Positions 15,508 through 25,150 of a stretch of 64,000 bases of DNA are shown here, in pieces. The DNA is from Comamonadaceae bacterium. Its GTDB lineage: Bacteria; Pseudomonadota; Gammaproteobacteria; Burkholderiales; Burkholderiaceae_C. The notes below the pieces were generated by a model, which worked only from the letters and a program-made list of their open reading frames with translations, had not been told where the DNA came from and made no database searches. Position 1 is the first letter of the stretch. Every line of letters starts with the position of its first letter. A program made the position numbers and the translations under genes. Location: the NCBI GenBank assembly GCA_947450675.1, contig CANFWI010000007.1, positions 24,413 through 88,412 of the forward strand. The letters run 5' to 3'.

Positions 15508-17974
15508 AGTTGGTAAACCGGCTGGGCGGTGCGGTCTGCTCGCGCAGGAGTTGGTATTTCGGAATATTGGCGCGCAGCGCTTGGAGCGGGTTCTCGCCAA
15601 TTCGGGCAAAGCCAGTAAATTCAAGCTGGAACATGAGCTGGGTGTTCCCAAGCTGTGAAATTCCAGCGGCAGTGATGATGGGCGTGCGCTGCAGCACGAC
15701 ACGACCAATCCAGCAGCAACCATCATATTCAAAGCCAACAATGGAGTTAACCAAGGTTTTGTCGAGCATGCTGTAGTTCAAGCGCCCAACGCTGTACCAG
15801 CGTCCGCCGCCTTGGCCACGGCCTGCGCCCAGGTCTTCGCCCTTGTCACCCCAGAGGTCATTGATCGGCCATTGCCAACTGACACCGCGCTGATCGCTGA
15901 CGCCGACCTGCTTCAGATAGGAGACGTTGATGACACGGTAGTTGCTGGGGCTGTAACGCACCCCAAAGCTGCTGCGCTCAACTTCGCCGAGTTTCTGGTT
16001 GTATTGCCCTGTCGCGTCAGCTGACCATTCGCGGGTCCAGTTCGCAGTCGCACCGAGCAGCAGGTCACTCAGGCGGTCTGTCACGGGCGGATTGCCGGGG
16101 GCCAGCGTGACGAGCTGGTCTTCAAAGCGCAGGCGTTGGGCCACGCCAAAGCGCACCAGCTCCGCCCCGCTGGCCGGGTTGAGTAATCGCGAGGTCACGC
16201 CCAGCGTCAGCAAATTCGCGTCCGAAACCCGGTCATTGCCGGCAAAGGCGTTTTCTGTGAAGACCGTGGCGAAATTGAAACTGTTCTGGCCGGTGTCGTA
16301 GACCGGCAAGAAGTTTTGGTTGCGGTACGGCGTGCGCACGTAAAACGCGCGTGGCTCTAGCGTTTGCGTGAGATTGCGGCCAAAGACAGACGCGTCACGC
16401 TCAAACTGCAGCCCGGCATCCAGACTGAAGGTCGGCACCACCACATTGGCAGATGTGGCACCGTTAGTGGCCAGTGGCCCATCGAATTGATAGCTGGTCG
16501 CCCTCAGTTGCAGCTTTGGCGTGATGTAGCCGGCAGGCCAGAGGAACGGCCGGCTGACTTCAGCCCGTGTAAAAGCCCGCTGACCATTCGCCGGAACGTA
16601 GCCTGGAACGCTCGCAGCCGAGAAACCGGTGAAGTCGCCGTCCACCGACCAATCAAAGCCGCTCAGCCCCGCCAGCGGCACATTGCTGCGGGCATAACGT
16701 GCGGTGATTTGTGGCAGACGGTCGTAAGGCGGTGAAATGACCGACGCCGGGTCTTGCAACACCTGCCATTTTTGCACCCGAAACCCAGTGGTCAGGAAGC
16801 CTTTACCCCAAGTCAGGTTGAGGTCGTTGTTCAGCAAACGCTGCGTCAGAGTGCTGCCACCCAAACCGTTGCCACTCAGGCTGGTGCCACCAAAGCCAGC
16901 AAAATCACGCCAGTAGTTGTCATCGCTGACGCGATTCAATGTCAGGCCAACCCCGATGTTGCCAATACTGGAAAGACCCGTATTGAAAATGCCGTTGTGC
17001 TGATAACCCAAAGACCAGCGATCCTGGTTGCGCAGCAGGTCAGCGGGCAAATAGCTGGCAAGCACCGTGCCCCGGTAAGTGGGTTCGAGATAGCGGAATT
17101 CTCCGGCTAGGTTGATACCGCGCTTGTTGGTGTAGGTCGGTGTCAGCGTGGCATCGCGATTCGGCGCGATGTCGAAGTAATAAGGTGTCGTCAAGGCGAA
17201 GCCGCTGACTGAATCGACGGCAAAGGTGGGCGGCATCACGCCGGACTTGCGCTTGTCACTCAAAGGAAAAGACAGCGAACCGGGCCAATGCAGGATAGGC
17301 ACGTCTTTGAAGCGCAGGGTCGCACCCGTGGCAACACCGATTTCTTTGGCAAAGTCAAAGGTGAAACGCTCGCCGGTCATTTGCCAGTCGGGCATCCAGC
17401 TGTCTTCGTTGCCACGCTCACAGGTCGTGTAAGTGGCGCGATTCGCTACAAAGTGTTTGTCGTCAACAAAGATGATTTCCGCGGCTTGCCCATTGCCGCC
17501 TGCCAAAAATCGGTAACTCGGTTGCGTGAACGTGCCCTCAAAGGTGTCTAACTTCACCTCCAGTGCGGGGCCCCAGAACAAGTTGCCCGAATTGCTGATG
17601 CGCACATTGCCGCGCGTTTTCACCAGGTCGTCGGGCTGAAAGTATTCCAGCTGGTCAGCCCGCAGCGAGGTCTTGCCGCGCCGCAATTCAGCGTTACCGT
17701 AGAGGGTGGTTTCAAGGCTGGTGCGGCCGGTGATCTGGTCGCCAAAGACAAAGGTGGGCACTTCCTTGCCGGGCCCCTCGGGCTGTGTGTCGGCCAGTCG
17801 CGGCGAACTTTTCAGCGCCGGTCGCAACTCTCCATCAGGCAGACGGGTTGGCAAGTTTTGCGCGTGCAAAGGCGCACCAGTCATGAAGCCCAGCGCGATC
17901 AATTTGACCAAGCTGCGGACGGCATACCCGATGGGCGCGAGAATGAGGGGAGTGTGAGATGCAGAACGCATCAT
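15500..17974 (-). CDS. lptD: LPS-assembly outer-membrane protein
   Basis: An 824-residue LptD homologue, the beta-barrel that with LptE inserts lipopolysaccharide into the outer leaflet. An N-terminal signal (about residues 1-40) is followed by the OstA/LptA-like jellyroll (TSLRADQLEYFQPDDLVKTR, GNVRISNSGN) and a large barrel with many alternating aromatic strands, for example WSLGYQHNGIFNTGL and FNFATVFTENAFAGNDR, ending in LMFQLEFTGFARIG. The double Met at 17974/17971 is the likely start, because longer forms would run over the start of the divergent kinase gene. No clear Shine-Dalgarno is visible. The order lptD-surA-rsmA is typical of proteobacteria. Confidence 0.95.
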   Translation of the reverse strand: MMRSASHTPLILAPIGYAVRSLVKLIALGFMTGAPLHAQNLPTRLPDGELRPALKSSPRLADTQPEGPGKEVPTFVFGDQITGRTSLETTLYGNAELRRGKTSLRADQLEYFQPDDLVKTRGNVRISNSGNLFWGPALEVKLDTFEGTFTQPSYRFLAGGNGQAAEIIFVDDKHFVANRATYTTCERGNEDSWMPDWQMTGERFTFDFAKEIGVATGATLRFKDVPILHWPGSLSFPLSDKRKSGVMPPTFAVDSVSGFALTTPYYFDIAPNRDATLTPTYTNKRGINLAGEFRYLEPTYRGTVLASYLPADLLRNQDRWSLGYQHNGIFNTGLSSIGNIGVGLTLNRVSDDNYWRDFAGFGGTSLSGNGLGGSTLTQRLLNNDLNLTWGKGFLTTGFRVQKWQVLQDPASVISPPYDRLPQITARYARSNVPLAGLSGFDWSVDGDFTGFSAASVPGYVPANGQRAFTRAEVSRPFLWPAGYITPKLQLRATSYQFDGPLATNGATSANVVVPTFSLDAGLQFERDASVFGRNLTQTLEPRAFYVRTPYRNQNFLPVYDTGQNSFNFATVFTENAFAGNDRVSDANLLTLGVTSRLLNPASGAELVRFGVAQRLRFEDQLVTLAPGNPPVTDRLSDLLLGATANWTREWSADATGQYNQKLGEVERSSFGVRYSPSNYRVINVSYLKQVGVSDQRGVSWQWPINDLWGDKGEDLGAGRGQGGGRWYSVGRLNYSMLDKTLVNSIVGFEYDGCCWIGRVVLQRTPIITAAGISQLGNTQLMFQLEFTGFARIGENPLQALRANIPKYQLLREQTAPPSRFTNYD

Positions 17975-18063
17975 TAATATGAGATAAACCCGGTTTGTCG
18001 ATTTCCGTCTGATTATCCATGACCCTCTCTTCTTCAAGTGCGCCCCATAACCCGGACGATGTA

Positions 18064-19155
18064 ATGACCACCACTTCAACCATCGCTTGGAGCGATCCTG
18101 CGCGGGCGGCCGCCTTTGCCAAGTGGCTGACCGCCACCAGTGCAAGTTGTCAACTAGACACCGGCACACTGCGCCTGGCTTCGGCTGACGCCAGCTTCAG
18201 GCGCTACTTTCGGATTGACCAAGGCGCCGGCAGCTGCATCATCATGGACGCCCCGCCGGCGCAGGAAGACTGCGCGCCTTTCGTCAAGGTGGCGGCGCTG
18301 ATGGCGCAAGCCGGACTGAATGCGCCGCGCGTGCTGGCCTGGGATCAGGCGCAAGGCTTCATGCTGCTGAGTGACCTGGGCTCGCAAACCATGATGGACG
18401 TCATCAAGCAGCAGGCATCGCTGGACATCGTGCCGCAAAACGGCGAGTTCATCCACCAGCTGTACATGGACGCTGTGGACGCCTTGATTCAATGGCAACT
18501 GTCGTCACGGCCCGATGTTTTGCCGGCCTATGACGACGCCCTGCTGTCACGCGAATTGGCGTTGTTCCCGGACTGGTACATCGCCCAGCACCGCGGCATT
18601 GCCGTCGACTCAGCGCTGCAAGACAAGCTGGCTGGTTTTTTTGCGCAAATCAAAGACAGCAATCTAAATTCTTTGGGTGGTGCGCGCGTGTTTGTGCACC
18701 GGGACTTCATGCCCAGAAACTTGATGGCAGCAAGATCGGTCGAGCAGCGCCCAGCGCTTGGCGTGTTGGATTTCCAAGATGCCGTCTACGGCCCGATCAC
18801 CTACGACATTGCCAGCCTGATGCGCGACGCTTTTTTGAGCTGGGATGAAGAGTTCGTCATCGACATCACCATCCGTTACTGGCAAAAAGCTCGCAAGGCC
18901 GGCTTGCCGGTGGGCGATGACTTTGGCGAGTTTTACCGAGCGGTGGAGTGGATGGGCCTGCAACGGCATTTGAAAATCCTCGGCATTTTTGCGCGCCTGA
19001 CCTTGCGTGACGGCAAGCCGCAGTACTTGGCAGACACGCCGCGCTTCATCAAGTACGCCCGCAGCACCGCCTCGCGTTACCGCCAGCTCGGGCCGCTGAT
19101 GGTCTTGCTTGACGAGATTGAAGGCAACGAAACCCGCATCGGATACACGTTTTAA
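18064..19155 (+). CDS. amgK: phosphotransferase, AmgK-like sugar kinase
   Basis: A 363-residue aminoglycoside-phosphotransferase-fold protein. Kinase motifs: VFVHRDFMPRNLM (catalytic loop with Asp and Asn) and GVLDFQDAVYGPITYDIASL (metal-binding Asp). Divergent placement next to lptD matches amgK, the anomeric N-acetylmuramate/N-acetylglucosamine kinase of the peptidoglycan recycling bypass. The start at 18064 (MTTTSTIAWSDPARAAAF) fits homologue N-termini; an ATG at 18019 would add 15 residues and leave only 44 bp to lptD. The usual partner, the nucleotidyltransferase murU, is not next door: rsmE follows with an overlapping TAATG. Confidence 0.85.
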   Translation: MTTTSTIAWSDPARAAAFAKWLTATSASCQLDTGTLRLASADASFRRYFRIDQGAGSCIIMDAPPAQEDCAPFVKVAALMAQAGLNAPRVLAWDQAQGFMLLSDLGSQTMMDVIKQQASLDIVPQNGEFIHQLYMDAVDALIQWQLSSRPDVLPAYDDALLSRELALFPDWYIAQHRGIAVDSALQDKLAGFFAQIKDSNLNSLGGARVFVHRDFMPRNLMAARSVEQRPALGVLDFQDAVYGPITYDIASLMRDAFLSWDEEFVIDITIRYWQKARKAGLPVGDDFGEFYRAVEWMGLQRHLKILGIFARLTLRDGKPQYLADTPRFIKYARSTASRYRQLGPLMVLLDEIEGNETRIGYTF

Positions 19156-19895
19156 TGGCCGCCCGTTTTTTTGCCGATGTGCCGATGGCAGCGGGCGCCG
19201 CCTTGAGCCTGCCGGACAGCACCGCGCGCCATGTGCAAGTGCTGCGCATGCAGCCCGGCCAAAGCATCACGCTCTTCAACGGCCAAGGCGGCGAGTGGGA
19301 CGCCAGCATCACGCGCATGGGCCGCAGCGATGTCGACGTCTGCTTGGGCGCGCACCACGCGAGCGAGCGCGAAGTCGGCCGCAGCGTGCAACTGGCGATG
19401 GGTATGCCAGCCAACGAACGCATGGACTGGCTGGTTGAAAAAGCCACCGAACTTGGCGTCAACAGCCTGCAACCGCTACACACCAGCCGCAGCGTGCTGC
19501 GCCTGTCCGGCGAGCGCGCCGAAAAAAAACAGAACCACTGGCAGTCCGTCGCGGTGGCGGCCTGCGAACAATGCGGTGGCAACCGCGTCCCAACCGTCGC
19601 GCCGGTGCGCGATCTGGCGGCTTGGCTGAAAGCCCTGCCGGCTGCCACGGCTGAGCAGCCGGTGCTGCGCTGCCTGCTCTCGCTGGCCGAAGGCACACAG
19701 CCGCTGGCCGACGCGCTGGCCCAACTGCCAGCCAACGCCGCCGTGTGCTTTTTGAGCGGCCCTGAAGGCGGTTTGAGCACACCAGAGGAAGCCTTGGCCA
19801 TCGCCAGCGGATTTGCCCCAGTCACCTTGGGGCCGCGGGTATTGCGGGCAGAAACCGCCGCGCTGACCGCCTTGGTGCTCGCCTTGAATCACTGA
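19155..19895 (+). CDS. rsmE: 16S rRNA (uracil1498-N3)-methyltransferase
   Basis: A 246-residue SPOUT-class methyltransferase that methylates U1498 of 16S rRNA. An N-terminal PUA-like part (DSTARHVQVLRMQPGQSITLFNG) is followed by the trefoil-knot domain: KATELGVNSLQPLHTSRS, ACEQCGGNRVP, CFLSGPEGGLSTPEEALA and the SAM-binding LGPRVLRAETAALTAL. The start codon overlaps the kinase stop by one base, so translation of the two genes is coupled. Confidence 0.95.
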   Translation: MAARFFADVPMAAGAALSLPDSTARHVQVLRMQPGQSITLFNGQGGEWDASITRMGRSDVDVCLGAHHASEREVGRSVQLAMGMPANERMDWLVEKATELGVNSLQPLHTSRSVLRLSGERAEKKQNHWQSVAVAACEQCGGNRVPTVAPVRDLAAWLKALPAATAEQPVLRCLLSLAEGTQPLADALAQLPANAAVCFLSGPEGGLSTPEEALAIASGFAPVTLGPRVLRAETAALTALVLALNH

Positions 19896-19959
19896 CCGCC
19901 GTCGTTCTCAAACAAGGTTGGTCGACGGCCCCAGCAAGCTCATGTATAAACGCGAACTT

Positions 19960-21132
19960 ATGAATCTCAATCTCTGGCTCCTCACGCTCTGCCAAGGGCT
20001 GTTCTTAACCAACAACGTCACCTTCATCGCCATCAATGGTTTGGTCGGGCTGAGTCTGGCGCCGCTGGGCTGGATGGCGACCCTGCCGGTGATGGGCTAT
20101 GTGGTTGGCGGGGCGCTGTCGACCGGCTTGGTGGCAAAAACACAAAAGCGCTTTGGCCGAAAAACCTCGTTTCAGCTGGGTTTGGCCGTGGCCATGGGCT
20201 CAGCGCTGTTGTGCGCTTGGGCAGCGTACACCAGCCAGTTTTGGCTGCTGGTCGGTGCCACCTTGATCGCCGGTTATTACAACGCCAATGCGCAGCTGTA
20301 TCGCTTTGCGGCGGCCGAATTGGCGGTGCCAGCTTTTAAAGAAAAAGCCGTTTCGCTGGTGATGGCGGGCGGCTTGATTGGCGCTATCGCTGGGCCGAAT
20401 TTGGCGGCCTACACGCGCAACTTAAGCGTCGTGCCGTTTGCCGGCGCTTACCTGGCTTTGGCCGGCGTGGCGCTGCTGGCGATGCTGCTGTTGGCCGGCA
20501 TCCGCTTCCCACCGGTGCCCGTGCAAACCGCCCATTCAGGCGGCCGGCCACTGGGCGTGATCATGCGGCAACCGGCCTTCATCGTGGCGGCAGCGGCCGG
20601 CGCCTTGGGTTACGGCGTGATGAACCTCTTGATGGCGGCCACACCGATCGCCATGCAGGTCTGCGGCCTGGCATTCTCGGACACCGCGCTGGTCTTGCAA
20701 TGGCATGTGATCGGTATGTTTGCGCCCGGCTTTTTCACTGGCCACCTGATTCGCCGATTTGGCACCTTGCCCGTCATGGGTGTGGGTCTGATGCTGAACA
20801 TTTTGTGCGTGATGGTGGCGCTGTCGGGCGTCAGCTTGCACGAGTTTTTGGTGGCGCTGTTTTTGGTCGGCATCGGCTGGAATTTTCTGTTCACCGGTGC
20901 CACTGCGCTGGCGCTGACGACGTACCGCCCGGAAGAAAAAGACAAAGCGCAAGGCGCGCTGAATTTCTGCGTTTTTGCGGTGCTGGCGATGACCTCATTG
21001 GCCTCCGGCGTGTTGGTCACGACGCAGGGCTGGCAGCTGCTCAATCTAGGGTCGCTGCTGCCGCTGGCGCTGACCGGCGCAGCGCTGGTCTGGCTGGCTT
21101 GGCAGAAACGACGCCCAGCCGCACTGGCTTGA
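19960..21132 (+). CDS. MFS transporter
   Basis: A 390-residue major facilitator with about 12 hydrophobic segments. The loop after segment 2 carries the MFS-type basic signature (KTQKRFGRKTSFQLGL). Other recognisable stretches are GYYNANAQLYRFAAAEL, GGLIGAIAGPNLAAYT and GHLIRRFGTLPVMGVGLM. This pattern resembles the group often annotated as YnfM/riboflavin-like or general efflux MFS proteins in Burkholderiales; the substrate is unknown. Starts at 19942 (ATG) or 19918 (TTG) are also possible and would add six or 14 residues. It lies 64 bases after rsmE and converges with the peptidase gene. Confidence 0.88.
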   Translation: MNLNLWLLTLCQGLFLTNNVTFIAINGLVGLSLAPLGWMATLPVMGYVVGGALSTGLVAKTQKRFGRKTSFQLGLAVAMGSALLCAWAAYTSQFWLLVGATLIAGYYNANAQLYRFAAAELAVPAFKEKAVSLVMAGGLIGAIAGPNLAAYTRNLSVVPFAGAYLALAGVALLAMLLLAGIRFPPVPVQTAHSGGRPLGVIMRQPAFIVAAAAGALGYGVMNLLMAATPIAMQVCGLAFSDTALVLQWHVIGMFAPGFFTGHLIRRFGTLPVMGVGLMLNILCVMVALSGVSLHEFLVALFLVGIGWNFLFTGATALALTTYRPEEKDKAQGALNFCVFAVLAMTSLASGVLVTTQGWQLLNLGSLLPLALTGAALVWLAWQKRRPAALA

Positions 21133-21163
21133 AAAAGCCGCAGGGCTGAAGCGCCTGGCGCGC

Positions 21164-22639
21164 TCAGGCCGGCATCTGCGCGATCACATGCGCCACGGCA
21201 GCCGTGAGTTTTTTGGCATAGGGCACGTGCAAAAATTCATTCGGTCCGTGCGCATTGCTTTTCGGGCCGAGGACGCCACAAACCATCATTTGCGCCTTCG
21301 GGAAGCCCTGGCTCAGCATGCTCATCAGCGGAATCGTGCCGCCTTGCCCGATGGTGCCACAGGACGCGCCAAAAAACGCCTGTGAGGCGCTTTCCAGTGC
21401 CTTGTCAAACCACGGCGTTGACGTCGGGGCGTTCCAGCCATTCGCGCCGCCACCGCCCTGAAACGTCACCTTGGCTTGGTACGGGGCGTTGTCTTCGAGC
21501 AGCTTCTTGAGCTCTTGCACGGCTTGCGCGGCGTCCACCAGCGGCGGCAAGCGCAGCGAAAGTTTGAAGGCGGTGTAAGGCCGCAGCACATTGCCAGCGT
21601 CTTTCAGGGCCGGCAACCCATCAGCGCCGGTGACGCTCAAGGTCGGGCGCCAGGTGCGGTTCAGCAGGGCTTCCACCGGGTCGGTGGTGGTCGGCAGCGT
21701 GAAGACGCTGGCGCCTTCACAGTCGTAGTGCGCCCACGGAAAGCGCTTGTACAACTCGTCGCCCAAAATAGCCGCTGTGGCGTGCGCTTGTGCCATTCGG
21801 TCGGCTGGTACTTCACAGTGAAAACTGGCCGGCAACAAGCGTCCGGTGGCGCTGTCTTCAAGGCGGTCTAGCACTTGCCGCATGATGCGAAAACTAGACG
21901 GCACCAAACCACTGGCGTCGCCGGAGTGAATGCCTTCGGTCAGCACTTCGACTTTGAGCGTGCCGGTGGCATTGCCGCGCAAGCTGGTGGTGAGCCAAAG
22001 CTGGTCGTAATTGCCGGCGCCTGAGTCGAGGCAAATCACCAGCCCGACATCGCCCAGTCGGCTGCGCAAAGCATCGACATACGGCAGCAAATCGTAAGAG
22101 CCACTTTCTTCACAGGTTTCGATCAAACCGACGATGCGCGGATGTCCAACCTTTTGGCTTTTCAAAGCCTGAATCGCCGCCATGCTGGCGTAGGTCGCAT
22201 AACCATCGTCGGCACCGCCGCGGCCGTAGAGCTTGCCGTCTTGATAGACCGGCGTCCACGGGCCGAGGTCGGATCGCCAGCCGCTGAATTCCGGTTGTTT
22301 GTCGAGGTGGCCGTACATCAACACGGTTTGCACCGTTTGCCCGGGCACCGCCGCGCGCGTGGCAGGCACTTCAAAAAACAGCACCGGCGTGCGACCCGGC
22401 AAGCGCACGACCTCCAGCGTCAAGCCCTCGACTTTTTGGGCTTCGATCCAGGCCGCGGCATTGCGCACGACGGTGTCGATGAAACCGTGCTGCGCCCAGT
22501 CACTGTCAAAGCCGGGCGACTTGGCCGGAATGGCGATGTAGTCACTGAGCTGGCGCACGATGTCGCCGTCCCATTGGGCGCTGACTTGTTCTAGCGCAGA
22601 GGCCGAATCAAGAACTGAAGTGGGCAATCGGGCATTCAT
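21164..22639 (-). CDS. M20 family metallopeptidase (dipeptidase-like)
   Basis: A 491-residue M20 peptidase. Zinc ligands and catalytic residues are visible: MYGHLDKQPEFSGW (His and Asp), GRGGADDGYATYASM (bridging Asp), LIETCEESGSYDL (catalytic Glu pair), VICLDSGAGNYDQLW and the C-terminal KSNAHGPNEFLHV. A lid/dimerisation domain with GIHSGDASGLVPSSFRI lies between. Length and motifs fit the carnosinase/CNDP-like dipeptidase subgroup, acting in the cytoplasm on dipeptides or acylated amino acids. AAGGAG lies seven bases before the ATG. Confidence 0.92.
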   Translation of the reverse strand: MNARLPTSVLDSASALEQVSAQWDGDIVRQLSDYIAIPAKSPGFDSDWAQHGFIDTVVRNAAAWIEAQKVEGLTLEVVRLPGRTPVLFFEVPATRAAVPGQTVQTVLMYGHLDKQPEFSGWRSDLGPWTPVYQDGKLYGRGGADDGYATYASMAAIQALKSQKVGHPRIVGLIETCEESGSYDLLPYVDALRSRLGDVGLVICLDSGAGNYDQLWLTTSLRGNATGTLKVEVLTEGIHSGDASGLVPSSFRIMRQVLDRLEDSATGRLLPASFHCEVPADRMAQAHATAAILGDELYKRFPWAHYDCEGASVFTLPTTTDPVEALLNRTWRPTLSVTGADGLPALKDAGNVLRPYTAFKLSLRLPPLVDAAQAVQELKKLLEDNAPYQAKVTFQGGGGANGWNAPTSTPWFDKALESASQAFFGASCGTIGQGGTIPLMSMLSQGFPKAQMMVCGVLGPKSNAHGPNEFLHVPYAKKLTAAVAHVIAQMPA

Positions 22640-22712
22640 GGCGAACTCCTTAAAGGACGGACATATTCAAACGGGTGCTGTCAAAGGTGTGGCTCAACGC
22701 ACATGAGACAGC

Positions 22713-23297
22713 TCAAGGATTCCGCGACAAAGGACGCGGCACCAGCGTCACCTTCAAGCCTTCAGGCGTGACGATGATCTCACCGGGCTTCAGCCCCAAG
22801 CCGTTGACCAAGCCCAAGTCTTTGTCACTGAATTGATGCAAGACACGGTTGTCAAACAGGCGCTCTGCCAGCCGCGGCGCGTTTCTCGTGAGGGCTGTTT
22901 GGTAGGGCTCCGGCACACCCGCCATGCTGACGCGGTTGACGCGCGCACCCGTCATGCGGATGGTGTTGTCACTCGGCTCAAAACGCAGACCAAAATCCAA
23001 GGCGATGTTGCCACTGTAGCGGCCGCCCATCAGACGGTCAGCCACTTTCAAATCAATGTCGGTGGCGAGCCGATTGCTGGCCGGCAACAAGCTCAGGCGA
23101 GGCGGCAGCACCTCCAACTCCAGCACATCGGCCAAGCGCTGCTTGATCGGAAAGCGTTCGGCAATGGCTTGCTGCAGCCGCTCTGCAGGCACGTTGACAC
23201 TGCGCGGCGCCATGCTCGCCAGCAAGGGCGCGCCGGAGCACGCCAGCAGCCAACTGCTCAGCGTCGCGATCAAGGCCCAATCGAAAAGTCGTTTCAT
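22713..23297 (-). CDS. DUF1439 (YceB-like) lipoprotein
   Basis: A 194-residue protein with a lipoprotein signal (hydrophobic LIATLSSWLLACSGAP; probable lipid-modified Cys20) and a DUF1439-type body: VNVPAERLQQAIAERFPIKQ, LATDIDLKVADRLMGGRYSGNIALDF and the terminal PGEIIVTPEGLKVTLVP. YceB-like proteins are tubular-lipid-binding-domain-like outer-membrane lipoproteins without a settled function. It lies between the M20 peptidase and the sulfate transporter on the same strand. Confidence 0.85.
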   Translation of the reverse strand: MKRLFDWALIATLSSWLLACSGAPLLASMAPRSVNVPAERLQQAIAERFPIKQRLADVLELEVLPPRLSLLPASNRLATDIDLKVADRLMGGRYSGNIALDFGLRFEPSDNTIRMTGARVNRVSMAGVPEPYQTALTRNAPRLAERLFDNRVLHQFSDKDLGLVNGLGLKPGEIIVTPEGLKVTLVPRPLSRNP

Positions 23298-23373
23298 AAA
23301 AATCGTCTCAGTTGATTATTGTGCTCGCCAAGGCGGCTTGTCTCCGCGTGGCTGGCGAATGTCCTGCAAACGG

Positions 23374-25146
23374 TCAAGGCCCCGGCACCGTCTTGCATTC
23401 CCAAAAGACACGCGCCGTGCAATGCTTGCAAATTTCAGGATCGAGCTTGTGAAAGATCGTGGCAATCGCCGTTCGCTTGTCGGGGAACTGATGCTCAGGG
23501 CCGAGCAAGCGGGTGAAGCCGGTGGTTTTCCACATGCGGATGACTTCCGGGCGCGGTCGGTGAAAGTACAAATCTCCACCCATCGCGCGGCGTGCGTTGA
23601 GCTCGGCCTCCCACAACTCGGCACCCGCCAAGTCGATGAAGTTCATGCTTTTTCCCATCACCAGCAAATGCTTTTGCGGATGCGGCACATGGCGCAGCGC
23701 GTGCAGCGTGTCGGCGACATGCTGGGTCGCGCCAAAGTAGACCTCGCCCTCCATGCGCAACAGTTTGAGTTGCGGGCACTCGGGCATCACATGCGCCTCT
23801 GCTGGCGCGTCATCCACCACTACAAACTGCCGGTCCTGATGGGTGCTGTCAAAGCCCATGGTGCGCATGGCCGGCCGCGAGGTGCGGTACAAAAACGACA
23901 TCAGCGAGAGCAAAGTACCCAGCAAAATCGCGATCTCAAGGCGAATCGTGACGGTGGCCACCATGGTCGCCAAAGCCACGCCAAATTCGGTGCGGCTCAG
24001 CCGCAGCAACTGACGCCAGCGCGACAGATCGAGCAATGAGATCGCCACCACCAACAGCAACGCTGCCAGCGCGGCCATGGGGATTTTTGCCAGCAGCGGC
24101 GCGCTGACCGCCACCATGGCCAACAGCAGCAAGGCCGAGAAAACCGACGCCAACGGCGTGCGTGCACCGGCTTGTAAATTAGGCATGGAGCGGTTCATCG
24201 AGCCGCAGGACACATAAGACGAGAAAAAACCACCAACGATGTTCGACAAACCCTGACCGCGAAATTCACGGTTGGCGTCAATGCGCTGACCCGATCGTGC
24301 GGCCACGGCCTTGGCAATCGAGATCGACTGACCCAACGCGACGATCGTCAGCGCGAAGGCCAAACCGAGCAGCTCTGACACCGACGACAAGCTGATCTGC
24401 GGCACTGAAAAGTGCGGCCACGGTACGGCTACCGCACCCACCATCCGCAAGTTTGAAAAAGCGACTCCCGGTGTTTGTCCGCTCGCCACCCAGGCAAACA
24501 GCGTGGCGCTGACCAATCCCGCCAACATATAAGGCCACTGCGGTCGCCAGCGCCGCAAAGCCAGCGCTACCGCCATCGTCACAGCGGCAACCGCCAGCGC
24601 CGCCGGTTGAAAAGATGCCCCCTGGTGGGCGACATGCCGCAGCAACGCGCTTGCACCGTGCTCAGCAGCAGCACCGATGCCGAGTAAATCAGGCAAGGCG
24701 TAGACAGCAATCAGCACCGCCGCACCGGATGTAAAACCGAACAAGGCCGCCGGAGAAATGAAGTTGGCCAGCGTGCCCAGCCGCAACGTGCCAATCAGCC
24801 ACTGCATGACGCCGACCATCACTGTGACGACCAGCGCCATTTGGATGTATGCCGGGCTGAAGGCCATGGTCAGTGGCGACAACATGGCGAAGAGTGCCAG
24901 CGAATTGGCATTCGTCGGGCCCGACATGACGTGCCAGCTCGAACCAAACAAAGCGGCAATGATGCACGGCACGATGGCCGTGTAAAGCCCGTACTCAGGC
25001 GGTAACCCAGCCAAGGTAGCAAAAGCAATGCCTTGCGGCAACACCAGCACTGCGCCCAACAAACCCGCCATGCCGTCGGCGCGCAGCGTTCGCGCTGAAA
25101 CGTCACGCACCCAAGAGCCGAACAGGCGCTCGACTAAATTCAGCAT
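23374..25146 (-). CDS. SulP family anion (sulfate) permease with STAS domain
   Basis: A 590-residue SulP transporter. The membrane domain spans about residues 20-400 (AGLLGAVLVLPQGIAFATLAG, MSGPTNANSLALFAM, GLSNIVGGFFSSYVSCGSMNRS). A cytoplasmic STAS domain follows (about 440-550; LLRMEGEVYFGATQHVADTL, LVMGKSMNFIDLAGAELWE). The C-terminus carries a cysteine cluster (EICKHCTARVFWEC). The start is the ATG at 25146, four bases after the metW stop; longer frames run into metW. Downstream of metX-metW behind a SAM-II-type leader, it would link sulfate uptake to methionine synthesis. Confidence 0.9.
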   Translation of the reverse strand: MLNLVERLFGSWVRDVSARTLRADGMAGLLGAVLVLPQGIAFATLAGLPPEYGLYTAIVPCIIAALFGSSWHVMSGPTNANSLALFAMLSPLTMAFSPAYIQMALVVTVMVGVMQWLIGTLRLGTLANFISPAALFGFTSGAAVLIAVYALPDLLGIGAAAEHGASALLRHVAHQGASFQPAALAVAAVTMAVALALRRWRPQWPYMLAGLVSATLFAWVASGQTPGVAFSNLRMVGAVAVPWPHFSVPQISLSSVSELLGLAFALTIVALGQSISIAKAVAARSGQRIDANREFRGQGLSNIVGGFFSSYVSCGSMNRSMPNLQAGARTPLASVFSALLLLAMVAVSAPLLAKIPMAALAALLLVVAISLLDLSRWRQLLRLSRTEFGVALATMVATVTIRLEIAILLGTLLSLMSFLYRTSRPAMRTMGFDSTHQDRQFVVVDDAPAEAHVMPECPQLKLLRMEGEVYFGATQHVADTLHALRHVPHPQKHLLVMGKSMNFIDLAGAELWEAELNARRAMGGDLYFHRPRPEVIRMWKTTGFTRLLGPEHQFPDKRTAIATIFHKLDPEICKHCTARVFWECKTVPGP

Positions 25147-25150
25147 GGCG

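Noticed and set aside
23056..24039. Plus-strand frame of 327 codons across the DUF1439 and sulP genes
   Set aside because: It spans two real minus-strand genes in antisense and has shadow-like composition.
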